Counted from the stretch's first letter, positions 35,849-46,500 are shown. The stretch is DNA of 64,000 bases from Agrobacterium tumefaciens str. B6 (GCF_001541315.1 NZ_LMVK01000012.1:434001-498000); one strand, 5' to 3'. Notes: a model not told the origin generated them from the letters alone. A program made the numbers and translations.

Positions 35849-38529
35849 TCTGCTGCCTTCTTGGGTTTGGCCGCTGCCTTCGGCTTGGCGGTCGTCTTGC
35901 TCTTTGTTGCCGCCTTGGCCTTGGTTGCCTTCGGCTTCGCCGCGGCGTCACCATCGGCCTTCTTGGCAGCGGTCTTCTTGGCCTTTACGGGCTTACCGCC
36001 GGTGCCGGTCTTGGCAATACGCTCGGCAATCAACACCAGCGCCTCGTCCAGCGTCACCGAAGCCGGGTCCTGTCCCTTTGGAATGGTCGCGTTGACCTTG
36101 CCCCAGTTCACATAAGCGCCGTAACGCCCGTCACGAACAGTGATCGCGCCGCCATCGGGGTGGTCGCCCAGTTCCTTCAGAGCAGCCGGCGTGCCGCTGC
36201 GGCCGCGTCCCGGTCCCTTGCTCTGTTTCTCGGCAATGACGGTTACTGCCCGGTTGAGGCCGATCGCGAACACGTCCTCGATGCTTTCGAGGTTCGCGTA
36301 GGAACCGTCATGCAGCAGGAATGGTCCGTAGCGGCCGAGACCGGCCGAGATCATCTTGCCGGTTTCCGGGTGCTTGCCGATATCGCGCGGCAGGTTGATG
36401 AGCGCCAGCGCCTTTTCGTGGTCGATATCTTCAGGCTTCCAGCCCTTGGGCAGCGAGGAGCGCTTGGCTTCCTTACCGTCACCACGCTGGATATAGGGCC
36501 CGAAACGGCCAGAGCGGAGCGTGAGCTCTTCTCCAGTCATCGGATCGGCGCCCAGCGCCTTCGGCTCGTTCGATGCGGCAGCTTCGGCTTCCGAACCGTC
36601 CGAGGTCAGCTGGCGTGTATAGTTGCATTCCGGATAGTTGGAGCAACCGACAAAAGCACCATATTTGCCGAGCTTCAGCGAAAGATTGCCGGTGCCGCAA
36701 ACCTGACAGATGCGCGGATCGGACCCGTCCTCGCGCTTGGGGAAGACCAGCGGCGCCAGAACCTCGTTCAGCGCATCGAGAACGTTGGTGACGCGCAGTT
36801 CCTTGGTATCTTCGATCTGGGCGAAGAAATCCTTCCAGAAATCACGCAGAACCTGCTTCCAGTCCAGTTCGCCGGCGGAGATGCGGTCGAGCTTTTCTTC
36901 AAGGGCTGCGGTGAAATCGTATTCGACGTATTTGGTGAAGAAGCTTTCGAGGAAAGCCGTCACCAGCCGGCCGCGCGAATGCGGTATCAGCTTGCGTTTG
37001 TCGACGACGATATATTCGCGGTCGCTCAGCGTTTTCAGCGTCGCCGCATAGGTGGAAGGACGGCCGATGCCGAGCTCTTCCATCTTCTTGATCAGCGAGG
37101 CTTCCGAATAACGCGGCGGCGGTTCGGTGAAATGCTGGCTGGCATTGATCTTCTGCTTGGCGAGGTTTTCGCGCTCGTTGATCGGCGGCAGACGGCCTTC
37201 GTCATCACCGTCGTCGCTCTGCTCGCCATCTTCCTTCTGGTCGGTATAGGCGGCGATGAAACCGTCGAAACGGATCACCGAGCCGACGGCACGAAGACCG
37301 GCCTTTTCGCCGTTCTTGTCGGCAAGGATTTCCACCGTGGTGCGTTCGATTTCGGCAGAGGCCATCTGGCTCGCAATGCCGCGCTTCCAGATCAGGTCGT
37401 AAAGGCGCAGCTGATCGGGATCGAGGTAACGCTTCACCTGATCCGGCGTGCGGTTGAAATCGGTCGGGCGGATCGCTTCGTGCGCTTCCTGGGCGTTCTT
37501 GGCCTTGGTGGAATAGAAACGCGCCTTTTCCGGGACGTAACGGTCGCCGAACTGCTCGCCGATGGCAAGGCGGGCGGCATCGATCGCTTCCGGCGCCATC
37601 TGCACGCCGTCGGTACGCATATAGGTGATCAGACCGACGGTCTCGCCGCCGATATCGATGCCTTCGTAAAGCTTCTGCGCCACCTGCATGGTGCGCGAGG
37701 CGGAAAAGCCCATGCGCGAGGAGGCCGCCTGCTGCAGCGTCGATGTGGTGAAGGGCGGGCCGGGATTGCGCTTGACGGGCTTCGCCTCGACGCTGTCGAC
37801 CACGTAGGTCGCGCCGTCCAGCAGCGTCTTCAGCCGGTTCGCGTCTTCGCCGGTCTTGATCGCGCGGTTCTGCAATCGCTTGCCGTCAGCGGAAACCAGC
37901 TTGGCCTCGAACTCGTCACCGCGCGGGGTCTTCAAAAGCGCGCTGATATTCCAGTACTCTTCGGAAACGAAACGCTCGATCTCGGATTCGCGGTCACAGA
38001 CGAGACGCAGCGCAACGGACTGCACACGACCGGCGGAACGCGCGCCGGGCAGCTTGCGCCACAAAACCGGCGACAGGTTGAAACCGACGAGATAGTCGAG
38101 CGCACGGCGGGCGAGATAGGCGTCGACCAGCGGCACGTCGATGTCGCGCGGGTTCGCCATGGCGTCCAGCACCGCCTTCTTGGTGATGGCGTTGAAGACC
38201 ACGCGCTTCACCGGCTTGTCGCCGAGAACGCGCTTCTTCTTCAAAAGATCGAGAACGTGCCAGGAAATGGCTTCGCCTTCGCGATCCGGGTCGGTTGCGA
38301 GAAAGAGGCCGTCGGAGGATTTTACCGCATCGGCAATATCCTTCATGCGCTTGGCGGAGGCGCTGTCGACTTCCCAGGACATTTCGAAATCCTGGTCGGG
38401 CAGCACCGATCCGTCCTTGGCAGGAAGATCCCTCACATGGCCAAAGGATGCAAGAACCTTATAGCCCGGGCCAAGATACTTGTTGATCGTCTTGGCTTTG
38501 GCGGGAGATTCTACGACGACGACATTCAT
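35845..38529 (-). CDS. topA: DNA topoisomerase I
   Basis: Relaxes negatively supercoiled DNA (type IA). It is 894 residues. The Toprim domain starts at residue 2 (NVVVVESPAKAKTINKYLG), the active-site tyrosine is in GLITYMRTDGVQM, and one four-cysteine zinc ribbon follows (CQVCGTGNLSLKLGKYGAFVGC with CNY). Several TopA C-terminal repeats (GRYGPFLLHDGSYANL, GRYGAYVNWGKVNATIP) and a Lys/Ala-rich DNA-binding tail complete it. It heads the topA-rnr operon. Confidence 0.97.
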   Translation of the reverse strand: MNVVVVESPAKAKTINKYLGPGYKVLASFGHVRDLPAKDGSVLPDQDFEMSWEVDSASAKRMKDIADAVKSSDGLFLATDPDREGEAISWHVLDLLKKKRVLGDKPVKRVVFNAITKKAVLDAMANPRDIDVPLVDAYLARRALDYLVGFNLSPVLWRKLPGARSAGRVQSVALRLVCDRESEIERFVSEEYWNISALLKTPRGDEFEAKLVSADGKRLQNRAIKTGEDANRLKTLLDGATYVVDSVEAKPVKRNPGPPFTTSTLQQAASSRMGFSASRTMQVAQKLYEGIDIGGETVGLITYMRTDGVQMAPEAIDAARLAIGEQFGDRYVPEKARFYSTKAKNAQEAHEAIRPTDFNRTPDQVKRYLDPDQLRLYDLIWKRGIASQMASAEIERTTVEILADKNGEKAGLRAVGSVIRFDGFIAAYTDQKEDGEQSDDGDDEGRLPPINERENLAKQKINASQHFTEPPPRYSEASLIKKMEELGIGRPSTYAATLKTLSDREYIVVDKRKLIPHSRGRLVTAFLESFFTKYVEYDFTAALEEKLDRISAGELDWKQVLRDFWKDFFAQIEDTKELRVTNVLDALNEVLAPLVFPKREDGSDPRICQVCGTGNLSLKLGKYGAFVGCSNYPECNYTRQLTSDGSEAEAAASNEPKALGADPMTGEELTLRSGRFGPYIQRGDGKEAKRSSLPKGWKPEDIDHEKALALINLPRDIGKHPETGKMISAGLGRYGPFLLHDGSYANLESIEDVFAIGLNRAVTVIAEKQSKGPGRGRSGTPAALKELGDHPDGGAITVRDGRYGAYVNWGKVNATIPKGQDPASVTLDEALVLIAERIAKTGTGGKPVKAKKTAAKKADGDAAAKPKATKAKAATKSKTTAKPKAAAKPKKAAE

Positions 38530-38787
38530 ATTGTTTTTCTCTGGAACTGGTCCGTTAACATGGCCGGATCGCCGCGCAATGCCGCAATTGGCCTTCTTTA
38601 TATTTCGACATGGACAGGTAATGCGCGCGGGTCAAGAGGCAAGGCCGATTTTATCACTCCAAGGTGATTGCAACCTATGGATAATCTATTGTTGTATTGC
38701 AATCTTTGGTAAAATGGTTATGATGGGCAACATCATTTGAATCTACTTAATGCTCTTCGTTTCAGGCGTAATTCCTAGGATAAATAT

Positions 38788-39021
38788 ATGGTCCCGAACG
38801 CAACAAACAATAATGCCGACAATGAAGGGACCAGAGAGAACTTGGCTTACATTCGCCAGATGCTGGCGGAGCTGCGCCAGGTCGCCAGCCGCGAGGGCGC
38901 CGACATGCTGTGTTATCTGATCGAGATGGCTTATGTCGAAGTCGGTGATATCCAGAGCGGACGACGCAAGCTGTCAATCCGCGATGAAGAGCGACACGCG
39001 CCCCCCGGCATGCCGGTTTAG
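38788..39021 (+). CDS. small conserved rhizobial protein, unknown function
   Basis: A 77-residue soluble helical protein. The core NLAYIRQMLAELRQVASREGADMLCYLIEMAYVEVGDIQSG looks like two amphipathic helices and I recall similar small proteins in other Rhizobiales, though no named family. AGGAT precedes ATG 38788. The last 48 bases overlap the 3' end of dprA on the other strand. The 258-base AT-rich gap upstream, shared with topA, contains GATTGCAA/TTGCAATC inverted copies that could be a regulator site. Confidence 0.7.
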   Translation: MVPNATNNNADNEGTRENLAYIRQMLAELRQVASREGADMLCYLIEMAYVEVGDIQSGRRKLSIRDEERHAPPGMPV

Positions 39022-40116
39022 ACGTCCTGCAATATCAAGCTCCAGCAGCACCAGGTGAACGGTGGCAGCGGAGAAACCTGTGTGACGGATGATATCGTCC
39101 GTTTCCACGGGCGAGGGACCGAGAGCGGCGGCGATGATGCTGCGCTCGTCGTCTCCTGGTGGTGACATCTCCGTGTCGGATCTCGGTTCCTCGATCTTGC
39201 GGTCATAGGGCAGTTGCGGCTCCATCAGCGGTCGCAGCGCCTCGAGAATATCGTTGGCACCCGTGGTCAGCATCGCCCCTTCCTTGATCAGCCGGTTGGT
39301 GCCCTCGCAGCGTGCATCAAGTGGGGAGCCGGGCACGGCAAAAACCAGCCGTCCCGCTTCGCCGGCGAGACGCGCCGTGATCAGCGAACCCGAGCGCTCC
39401 GCCGCCTCCACGATGACGACGCCGAGCGAGACGCCTGATATCAGGCGGTTGCGGCGCGGGAAGTCACGCGCGCGCGGCTCCCAGCCGAAAGGCATTTCGC
39501 TGATCGTCGCGCCGCCCTGATCGTATATCTCCTGCAACAGCCCGAAATTTTCCTGCGGGTAAGGACGGTCGAGACCGCCAGCCAGCATGGCAACCGTGCC
39601 GGTTGCAAGGCTTGCCCGGTGTGCGGCCGCATCGATGCCGCGCGCCAATCCAGAGGCAATCGCATAACCGGCCCGCCCGCAATCGCGCGCCAGCATGGCG
39701 GCGAATTTAGCACCGTTGATGGAGGCGTTGCGCGAGCCGACGATGCCGACGCAGGGCCTTGTCGCCGCGTCCGCCGATCCCTTCATGGCGATCAGCGGTG
39801 GTGCGCCATCCAGATGTCGAAGGGCAGGCGGGGAATCCGGTTCGCCGATGCCGATGAAACGCGCGCCGAATTTGTCAGCGGTTTCGATCTCGCCTTCCGC
39901 CTCCGCCTGTGTGGCGATGCGCGGGCTGCGGGAGGAGCCGCCCCGCCGTGAAAGCTCGGGCAGGGCGTCGAGCGCCTTTTCGGCGCTGCCGAAATGATTG
40001 ATGAGTTCGCGGAAGGTAACGGGACCGATATTGTCGCTGCGGATCAGCCTCAGCCAGGCGACACGCTGCCGCGCGGAAAGCTCTATGCCCTGCCGTGTCG
40101 TTTCCTCATGCGGCAT
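38974..40116 (-). CDS. dprA: DNA-processing protein DprA
   Basis: Binds incoming single-stranded DNA during transformation and loads RecA; present even in species not known to be competent. It is 380 residues. The N-terminal part starts with a helical SAM-like region, the Rossmann-type DprA fold has PCVGIVGSRNASINGAKF, SGLARGIDAAAHRASL and LAGGLDRPYPQEN, and the C-terminal 60 residues form a winged helix (DDIIRHTGFSAATVHLVLLELDIAGR). plsY lies upstream on the same strand. Confidence 0.95.
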   Translation of the reverse strand: MPHEETTRQGIELSARQRVAWLRLIRSDNIGPVTFRELINHFGSAEKALDALPELSRRGGSSRSPRIATQAEAEGEIETADKFGARFIGIGEPDSPPALRHLDGAPPLIAMKGSADAATRPCVGIVGSRNASINGAKFAAMLARDCGRAGYAIASGLARGIDAAAHRASLATGTVAMLAGGLDRPYPQENFGLLQEIYDQGGATISEMPFGWEPRARDFPRRNRLISGVSLGVVIVEAAERSGSLITARLAGEAGRLVFAVPGSPLDARCEGTNRLIKEGAMLTTGANDILEALRPLMEPQLPYDRKIEEPRSDTEMSPPGDDERSIIAAALGPSPVETDDIIRHTGFSAATVHLVLLELDIAGRLNRHAGGRVSLFIAD

Positions 40117-40136
40117 GGCATATCCTCAAATGGGTC

Positions 40137-40754
40137 TCAGCCCTTTTGCCCGATCCTGCTTTCCGTGCCAGCCATCAGGCGCTTGATATTTTCGCGGTGC
40201 TTCCACCACGAAATCACGCTGAGCAGCGTCACCAGCAGCGCCGTCTTTTCAGGTCCGAGCACCCAGAGGGCCACGGGAATGACCAGCATGGCAAGCAGCG
40301 CCGACATCGAGGAATAACGGGTGATGAAGGCGGTCGCGAGCCAGATCAGGGCAAAGGCCAGCATCATCAGCGGTGCTGCACCCAGAAGCACGCCGATATA
40401 GGTGGCCACACCCTTGCCGCCCTTGAAGCCGAGCCAAACCGGAAACAGGTGACCGAGAAAGGCGAAGAAACCGGCGACCAGCGACGCCTCATAACCCCAG
40501 AGCGCATTGGCGACCAGCACGGCCGCCGTGCCCTTCAGCGCGTCAAGCAGCAGGGTAGCCGCCGCAAGTTTCTTGTTGCCGGTGCGCAGCACATTGGTCG
40601 CGCCGATATTGCCGGAGCCAATCTTGCGCACGTCGCCCAGCCCCGCCATGCGGGTGAGAATGAGGCCAAAGGGGATGGAACCGAACAGATAGCCAATCAG
40701 CGCTGCCAGCGCGAGAAGGGCAGGCGCCGTCTGCCAGTCAGTCAAAGCACTCAT
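40137..40754 (-). CDS. plsY: glycerol-3-phosphate acyltransferase PlsY
   Basis: Transfers an acyl group from acyl-phosphate to glycerol-3-phosphate, the first step of phospholipid synthesis. It is 205 residues with about five to seven transmembrane helices. The PlsY motifs GSIPFG with [12 protein letters not shown], and [12 protein letters not shown], which bind substrates, are intact. It lies 20 bases before dprA and 48 bases after pyrC', on the same strand. Confidence 0.96.
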   Translation of the reverse strand: MSALTDWQTAPALLALAALIGYLFGSIPFGLILTRMAGLGDVRKIGSGNIGATNVLRTGNKKLAAATLLLDALKGTAAVLVANALWGYEASLVAGFFAFLGHLFPVWLGFKGGKGVATYIGVLLGAAPLMMLAFALIWLATAFITRYSSMSALLAMLVIPVALWVLGPEKTALLVTLLSVISWWKHRENIKRLMAGTESRIGQKG

Positions 40755-40802
40755 TCAAACGTCCCCTCTGTCGCGCCGGCCGCGTGATCTCTGTTGGTGA
40801 TC

Positions 40803-42095
40803 TTATGCCAAGGAATGAACGGCTTTGCCAGCCACATAAGTGGCGACCGCGCGGCCGCTGAAACGGGCATCCTCGAACGGCGTGTTCTTGGATTTCGAGA
40901 CCAGCTGTTCCTTGGCCACAAGCCACGGTTCGTCGAGGTCGATCAGCGTGATATCGGCCTTCGCGCCAGCCTTCAGCGTTCCCGCATCCAGTCCGAAAAT
41001 TTTGGCCGGGCGGGTGGAGAGCGCATCGATCAACCGTATCAGCGGAACCTCGCCGCTGTGATGCAGGCGCAGCGCCGCCGCTAGCAGGGTTTCAAGCCCG
41101 ATCGCGCCGCTCGCCGCATCCGAAAACGGCAGGCGTTTGGTATCGACATCCTGCGGGTCGTGCGAGGAGACGATGATATCGATCGTGCCGTCCTTCAGCG
41201 CTTCCACCATGGCTTTGCGGTCGTCTTCGGCGCGCAGCGGTGGCGAGAGTTTGAAGAAGGTCCGGTACTCGCCGATATCGTTCTCATTGAGGGTGAGGTG
41301 ATTGATCGAGATGCCGCAGGTAGCCTTTACGCCCCGCTGCCGCGCAACGCGGATCGCTTCTGCCGATTCCGGAACGGAAATCTTGGCGGCATGGTAGATC
41401 GCCTGCGTCAGCCCGGCAATGCGCAGGTCGCGCTCCAGCGGAATGATCTCGGCTTCCTTCGGAATGCCCGACAGACCGAGCCAGCTTGCGAAAAGCCCTT
41501 CATTCATATCGCCGCCGCCGATATATTTGTCGCGGGTTTCAAGCGCGATGACAGCGCCCAGTTCGCGCGCATAGGTCATGGCGCGGCGCAGCACCAGCGT
41601 GTCGGAAAGCGCCCTGCGGCCGTTGGTGAAGGCAACTGCACCGGCTTCCTTCAACATGCCGATCTCGGTCATTTCTTCGCCGTTCAGACCCTTGGTCAGG
41701 GCTGCTGCGGGATGGACGTTGACGAGCGCCTTGTCGCGCGCCGTCTTTTTCACATATTCGACCAGCGCGATATCGTCGATGACTGGATCGGTGTCGGGCA
41801 TCATGATGATGCTGGTGACGCCGCCGGCCGCTGCCGCACGCGAGGCGGATTCGATGGTTTCGCGGTGTTCGGCGCCGGGTTCTCCGACGAAGACGCGGGC
41901 GTCCACCAGGCCGGGAACGGCCAGCAGCCCCTTGCAGTCGCGCACCGTCGCACCCTCAGGTGCGCCCTGATTATGCGCATCCTTGCCGGCTGCGAGAATA
42001 GCGCCATCGGAACCGATGACGATGCTGCCGGTCTCGTCGAGATTACGGGAAGGATCGACGATGCGGAGATTGTTGAGAACGGTAACGGCACTCAT
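40803..42095 (-). CDS. pyrC: dihydroorotase-like protein, probably catalytically inactive (PyrC')
   Basis: An amidohydrolase-fold protein of 430 residues coupled to pyrB. Active dihydroorotases have DxHxHxREPG, but here the site reads [10 protein letters not shown], with both metal-binding histidines absent. The usual carboxylated lysine and several other metal ligands also appear changed (the later SSHDPQ replaces a TDHAPH-type motif). This matches the non-catalytic PyrC' chains that support assembly of aspartate transcarbamoylase in pseudomonads. A separate active dihydroorotase should be elsewhere. Its start overlaps the pyrB stop by 4 bases. Confidence 0.9.
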   Translation of the reverse strand: MSAVTVLNNLRIVDPSRNLDETGSIVIGSDGAILAAGKDAHNQGAPEGATVRDCKGLLAVPGLVDARVFVGEPGAEHRETIESASRAAAAGGVTSIIMMPDTDPVIDDIALVEYVKKTARDKALVNVHPAAALTKGLNGEEMTEIGMLKEAGAVAFTNGRRALSDTLVLRRAMTYARELGAVIALETRDKYIGGGDMNEGLFASWLGLSGIPKEAEIIPLERDLRIAGLTQAIYHAAKISVPESAEAIRVARQRGVKATCGISINHLTLNENDIGEYRTFFKLSPPLRAEDDRKAMVEALKDGTIDIIVSSHDPQDVDTKRLPFSDAASGAIGLETLLAAALRLHHSGEVPLIRLIDALSTRPAKIFGLDAGTLKAGAKADITLIDLDEPWLVAKEQLVSKSKNTPFEDARFSGRAVATYVAGKAVHSLA

Positions 42096-43033
42096 ACGCG
42101 CTCACCCTGATTTTGCGAGACAAGCAGGGTTTCCATGACGGCCATGCGCACGGCAACCCCCATTTCCACCTGGCTTTCGATGACGCTCTGCGGACCGTCG
42201 GCCACTTCTGAGGCGATTTCCACGCCGCGGTTCATCGGGCCGGGATGCATGACCAGCGCATCCTCTTTCGCCGCTTTCAGCTTCTCGGCATCGAGACCGT
42301 AGTAATGGAAATACTCGCGCACCGAAGGCACGAAGGAACCGGACATGCGTTCGCGCTGCAGCCGCAGCATCATCACCACGTCGGCATTCTTCAGCCCTTC
42401 CTTCATGTCGTGGAAGACTTCCACGCTCATGTCGCGAATGCCTGATGGTAGAAGCGTGGCAGGGGCGACGACGCGCACGCGCGCGCCCATCTGGTTGAGC
42501 AGGATGATGTTGGAGCGAGCCACGCGCGAATGCAGCACGTCGCCGCAGATCGCCACCGTGATACCCGAAAGCTCGCCCTTGGCGCGACGGATGGTCAGCG
42601 CATCGAGCAGGGCCTGTGTCGGGTGCTCATGCTGGCCGTCGCCGGCATTGACCACGGAGCAGGCGACCTTCTGTGCGAGAAGAGCGGCGGCGCCGGCGGA
42701 GGAGTGGCGCACGACCAGCACATCCGGGCGCATGGCGTTCAGCGTCATCGCCGTGTCGATCAGCGTTTCGCCCTTCTTCACCGAGGAATTGCCGACCGAC
42801 ATGTTCATCACGTCTGCGCCGAGGCGCTTTCCGGCAAGCTCGAAGGAGGATTGCGTGCGCGTCGAGGCTTCGAAGAACAGGTTGATCTGGGTGAGGCCCC
42901 GGAGCGTCGAGGTCTTTTTCTCGCGCTGGCGGCTGATTTTCACCGCCTCATCGGCCTTGTCGAGAAGCAGGGTGATATCCTGATGGGAAAGCCCCTTGAT
43001 GCCGAGGAGATGGCGATGGGGGAAGAAGACCAT
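42092..43033 (-). CDS. pyrB: aspartate carbamoyltransferase catalytic subunit
   Basis: Condenses carbamoyl phosphate with aspartate in pyrimidine synthesis. It is 313 residues. The carbamoyl-phosphate site [13 protein letters not shown] covers Ser57-Thr60, the HPTQALLD motif is present, and the later segment LRLQRERM is typical. The stop overlaps the pyrC' start. No pyrI-type regulatory subunit is seen. The 238-base upstream region shows no clear attenuator. Confidence 0.96.
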   Translation of the reverse strand: MVFFPHRHLLGIKGLSHQDITLLLDKADEAVKISRQREKKTSTLRGLTQINLFFEASTRTQSSFELAGKRLGADVMNMSVGNSSVKKGETLIDTAMTLNAMRPDVLVVRHSSAGAAALLAQKVACSVVNAGDGQHEHPTQALLDALTIRRAKGELSGITVAICGDVLHSRVARSNIILLNQMGARVRVVAPATLLPSGIRDMSVEVFHDMKEGLKNADVVMMLRLQRERMSGSFVPSVREYFHYYGLDAEKLKAAKEDALVMHPGPMNRGVEIASEVADGPQSVIESQVEMGVAVRMAVMETLLVSQNQGERV

Positions 43034-43271
43034 GCGGTTTGCCTCCTGACGGGCGCCGCATTTTCCCGTGAAAATGCCCGGAACGCCCGAATGCTGATCC
43101 GTGCGCTCCCATTCGCTGTGAACACGCCTCAGGAGTGCCGCGGAATTCGGTCCTGCGCTCTATAGAGATTGCACGGTCGCGGGGCAAGCGCCCGCAACCC
43201 CTGAAATGAAAACATGGCGATGTTTCCCCAACCCTAGCGGACAAGTGGCCTGACGATGGTCCGAGCATGCA

Positions 43272-43703
43272 TCAGATGACGCCATGCTCCTTCAAAAGCG
43301 CCTGCTCGTCGCCTGACGCCCAGCCGAAAACTCTCGGCGCTCCTTCCAGCCTCTGGACGAAATAGTGAACGTCGAAGTTGATTGCGACATCCGATTGTTG
43401 CTTGCGGGTAAAGTTCGCTGTCCAGGCAACGTGGGCGACGCAATGATGTTCATCGATCGGCGAGATACGGATATTGCGGATCCGCATCTCCTTCGTTCCG
43501 ATCGCTCGATAGCGGTCATAACCCTTCTTCATGACCTGCTTTAAGTGATCATCGTTCTTTCCGGTCATCACCCCGGCTGGGGATGCGGCGATGAAGTCGG
43601 AGGCATAGAGGGAGGCGACCTCATCCATATCCATGTCGCCTTTGAGAGACTTGTTGAAAAATCGCTCATACCGCTCGAAGAGCTTTCTCACGCTGGTCTC
43701 CAT
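43272..43703 (-). CDS. NTF2-like / SnoaL-type protein
   Basis: A 143-residue protein with a cone-shaped NTF2-like fold expected from its pattern: N-terminal helices (LFERYERFFNKSLKG), then beta strands with RIRNIRISPIDEHHCVAHVAWTANF and NFDVHYFVQRLEG. Such proteins may be small enzymes or binding proteins, and the function is not clear. No signal peptide is seen. It is divergent from the downstream LysE-family gene across a 291-base gap. Confidence 0.7.
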   Translation of the reverse strand: METSVRKLFERYERFFNKSLKGDMDMDEVASLYASDFIAASPAGVMTGKNDDHLKQVMKKGYDRYRAIGTKEMRIRNIRISPIDEHHCVAHVAWTANFTRKQQSDVAINFDVHYFVQRLEGAPRVFGWASGDEQALLKEHGVI

Positions 43704-43994
43704 GGTTTCCTCCCCCTGTGCAGCCGTTCAGCAAGTCGCCAACCGAAAAAGCCCGTCGCAAGTTCCATATCAGGCGGCGGCCTATGCAGAATCTCTGACG
43801 ATGGTGCTTCGAACGGGATCGGATGCCTGCCGCAAGCGGAGCGGATTGACCGTGCGGAACCCGACATTTGGTCCGGGTTGGGAATGTTTCGCCGCTTGCT
43901 TTATATCAAGGCGCCGCCCTGCGGCATTGGGCAGTTTCGGGTGGAATTCTCGGGCCAGATCCGGCCTTTGACGCAGTTGACTGGAATTATCGCA

Positions 43995-44573
43995 ATGCAT
44001 TCCTATTCTGTTTTCGCCCTGGCCGTACTGGCCCTGCTTTTGACGCCTGGCCCGATGAACACGCTTCTGGCGCTTTCCGGTGCCGGTCGTGGTGTCCGAA
44101 CGTCGCTGCCTTTGATGATCGGTGAAATCGCCGGCTATCTGCTGGTCATTCTTGCGCTTGCTGTGCTGTTTTCCGATTTTCTGAAGATGCATACGGGCCT
44201 TGCGCAGGCCATCAAGCTCTGTGCCGCCATCTGGGTCGCATTTCTGGCCGTTCGGCTGTGGACCCTGCCGTCTTCGGCGCCAATCGGTGAGGCGATCACT
44301 CCTCGTCGGGTTTTCGTCACCACCTGTCTCAACCCGAAGGGGCTGATCGTCGGCCTTGTCTTGTTGCCACAGGCGCCGCTGACCCAGATATGGCCATATA
44401 TACTGCTGTTTTCTGCTCTCGTGGCTTTCGCGGCGCTTGTGTGGCTGTTTGCAGGGGCGCTTCTCATCCGCCATGCGGGCCAGTCTTCGCCGAGGCTCGT
44501 GCGCGGCACCGCCTCGGGCTTCCTTCTGGTGCTGTCGCTCGGTCTTGCCGGAAACGTGTTTGGCATTCTCTAG
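43995..44573 (+). CDS. LysE/RhtB family amino acid exporter
   Basis: An inner-membrane exporter of 192 residues with about six transmembrane helices. The N-terminal LysE motif LLLTPGPMNTLLALSGAGRG and the central CLNPKGLIVGLVLLPQ are typical of the family. The exported amino acid or derivative cannot be told from the sequence. ATG 43995 begins the family region; the 450-base open frame before it has no family match. Confidence 0.87.
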   Translation: MHSYSVFALAVLALLLTPGPMNTLLALSGAGRGVRTSLPLMIGEIAGYLLVILALAVLFSDFLKMHTGLAQAIKLCAAIWVAFLAVRLWTLPSSAPIGEAITPRRVFVTTCLNPKGLIVGLVLLPQAPLTQIWPYILLFSALVAFAALVWLFAGALLIRHAGQSSPRLVRGTASGFLLVLSLGLAGNVFGIL

Positions 44574-44710
44574 GCCGGATACCTAAATCAGGGGCACTCC
44601 CGAAAAATGCTGAAAGCGGCGGTTTAATCGTCTCAATCGCTTCCTGCGGGTGGAATTATGCAATATCACCCCACTATGCAACGCCAGTACAAAACAGCTA
44701 GAAGCAGCGG

Positions 44711-46363
44711 ATGACCCAGAATTCCCGGACAGAAGAAACGCTCGCCGAACTGAACCAGCCAAGCCTCTGGTCCGGTATCAACGCCTATCGTTCCGATCCG
44801 CTGATCGTCGATCTCACGTCCGGCCTGTCGCGCAATCTGAGGGACGAGTTCGACCAGCTCGGCCGCTACGTCACTTCGCATGAGGCGCAGGAGCTGGCGC
44901 GCATGGCCAATCAGGGCGTGCCGCAGCTGCACACCCACGGCCCGCGCGGCGAACGTCTGGATCAGGTGGAGTTCCATCCCGCCTGGCACGCGCTGATGCG
45001 TCGTTCCATGTCATCGGGCCTGCATTCCAGCGTCTGGGAGAACTCTCCCGATACGCGCGGCAATGAACACAAGGCGCGCGCCACGAAATTCTACCTGACC
45101 TCGCAGCTCGAGGCCGGCCATCTCTGCCCGCTCACCATGACCAGCGCCTCCGTTGCCGCCATCATGGCCTCGCCGCGCGTGCAGAAGGAATGGGCGCCGA
45201 AGATCCTGTCGCGCAAATATGATTCCTCGCAGAAACCGGGCCTGCAGAAAACCGCCGTCACCATCGGCATGGGCATGACGGAAAAGCAGGGCGGCACGGA
45301 TGTGCGCGCCAATCGCACCACAGCGGAGCGGGTGGGTGAGGGCATCTATCGCCTGTCCGGCCACAAATGGTTCCTTTCCGCGCCGATGAGCGATGGTTTC
45401 GTCATGCTCGCCCAGATGGGCGACGGCATGGGCTGCTTCCTTGTGCCGCGTTATCTGGAGGATGGTTCGAAGAACGGCCTGCACTTCCAGCGCCTGAAGG
45501 ACAAGCTCGGCAACCGCTCCAATGCATCAGCCGAAGTCGAATTCACCGATGCGTTCGGTTATCTGCTGGGCGATCCCGGCAGCGGCATCCGCACGATCCT
45601 CGACATGGTGACGCTGACGCGGCTGGACTGCGCGCTGGCATCATCAGGCATGATGCGCGCCTCGCTTGCCGAAGCGGTGCATTACGCCCGCGGTCGTTCG
45701 GTTTTTGGCAAGATGCTGGTTACCCAGCCGATCATGACGCGCGTTCTCGCCGACATGGCGCTGGATGTGGCGGCCTCCACTGCGCTCTCCTTCCGGCTGG
45801 CGACGGCGTTTGATGCCGCCCGCAACAATCCGGCCGAAGCCGCCTATGCGCGGGTGATGACGCCCATCGTGAAATACTGGTGCTGCAAGATCGCGCCGGC
45901 CCTCATCTACGAGGCCATGGAGTGCCTTGGCGGCAATGGTTACGTTGAAGAGCGGCCGATTGCCCGCCACTATCGCGAAGCGCCCGTCAACGCCATCTGG
46001 GAAGGCTCCGGCAACGTCATGGCGCTGGATGTGCTGCGGGTTCTCCAGCGCGGCAAGGACCTGTTCGATCTCGTCTTCCAGACGCTGGAGCGTGATCTCG
46101 GACCTGCCGGCAAGAAGACCACCGACGTGCTGCGCGCCGCGATCGCCCTTGCCGAACGTGACGAGGGGGCGGCCCGTCTATTGGTGGAGCAGTTTGCACT
46201 CGCGGCCGCTGCCGCCGAGCTTTGCCGCCTTGGCGCCGGCAAGATCGCCGATGCCTTCCTCGAAACCCGTCTGGCGGGCGGCTGGCGGCATACTTACGGC
46301 ATGCTCGATTCCCGCTTCGATCCGAATTATATAATCGATCTTCTTTATCCGCCTGCATCTTGA
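44711..46363 (+). CDS. acyl-CoA dehydrogenase family protein, AidB-like
   Basis: A flavoprotein of 550 residues in the acyl-CoA dehydrogenase superfamily, clearly like AidB: long N-terminal part (LNQPSLWSGINAYRSDPLI), GMGMTEKQGGTDVRANRT, HKWFLSAPMSDGF and CLGGNGYVEERPIARHYREAPVNAIWEGSGNVMALD. AidB is linked to the response to alkylating agents in E. coli, and its natural substrate is unsure. The gene stands alone with 137 bases upstream and downstream. Confidence 0.9.
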   Translation: MTQNSRTEETLAELNQPSLWSGINAYRSDPLIVDLTSGLSRNLRDEFDQLGRYVTSHEAQELARMANQGVPQLHTHGPRGERLDQVEFHPAWHALMRRSMSSGLHSSVWENSPDTRGNEHKARATKFYLTSQLEAGHLCPLTMTSASVAAIMASPRVQKEWAPKILSRKYDSSQKPGLQKTAVTIGMGMTEKQGGTDVRANRTTAERVGEGIYRLSGHKWFLSAPMSDGFVMLAQMGDGMGCFLVPRYLEDGSKNGLHFQRLKDKLGNRSNASAEVEFTDAFGYLLGDPGSGIRTILDMVTLTRLDCALASSGMMRASLAEAVHYARGRSVFGKMLVTQPIMTRVLADMALDVAASTALSFRLATAFDAARNNPAEAAYARVMTPIVKYWCCKIAPALIYEAMECLGGNGYVEERPIARHYREAPVNAIWEGSGNVMALDVLRVLQRGKDLFDLVFQTLERDLGPAGKKTTDVLRAAIALAERDEGAARLLVEQFALAAAAAELCRLGAGKIADAFLETRLAGGWRHTYGMLDSRFDPNYIIDLLYPPAS

Positions 46364-46500
46364 CCGATGCATGCGGATGAAGGTTTTGCAGTCCTGGCGG
46401 GAGGGGGCTCGGGTTTGACAAACAGCAATGGCGTAAGGCTTGTTCTTATCTGTCACGACAGCTTCGCGCATCAATGCGCGGCAAGGGAAGGCGGCTGCCA

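Noticed and set aside
36160..38667. 835-codon plus-strand open frame across topA
   Set aside because: Antisense to topA, whose catalytic and zinc motifs are complete; the frame has no plausible domain or ribosome-binding site.
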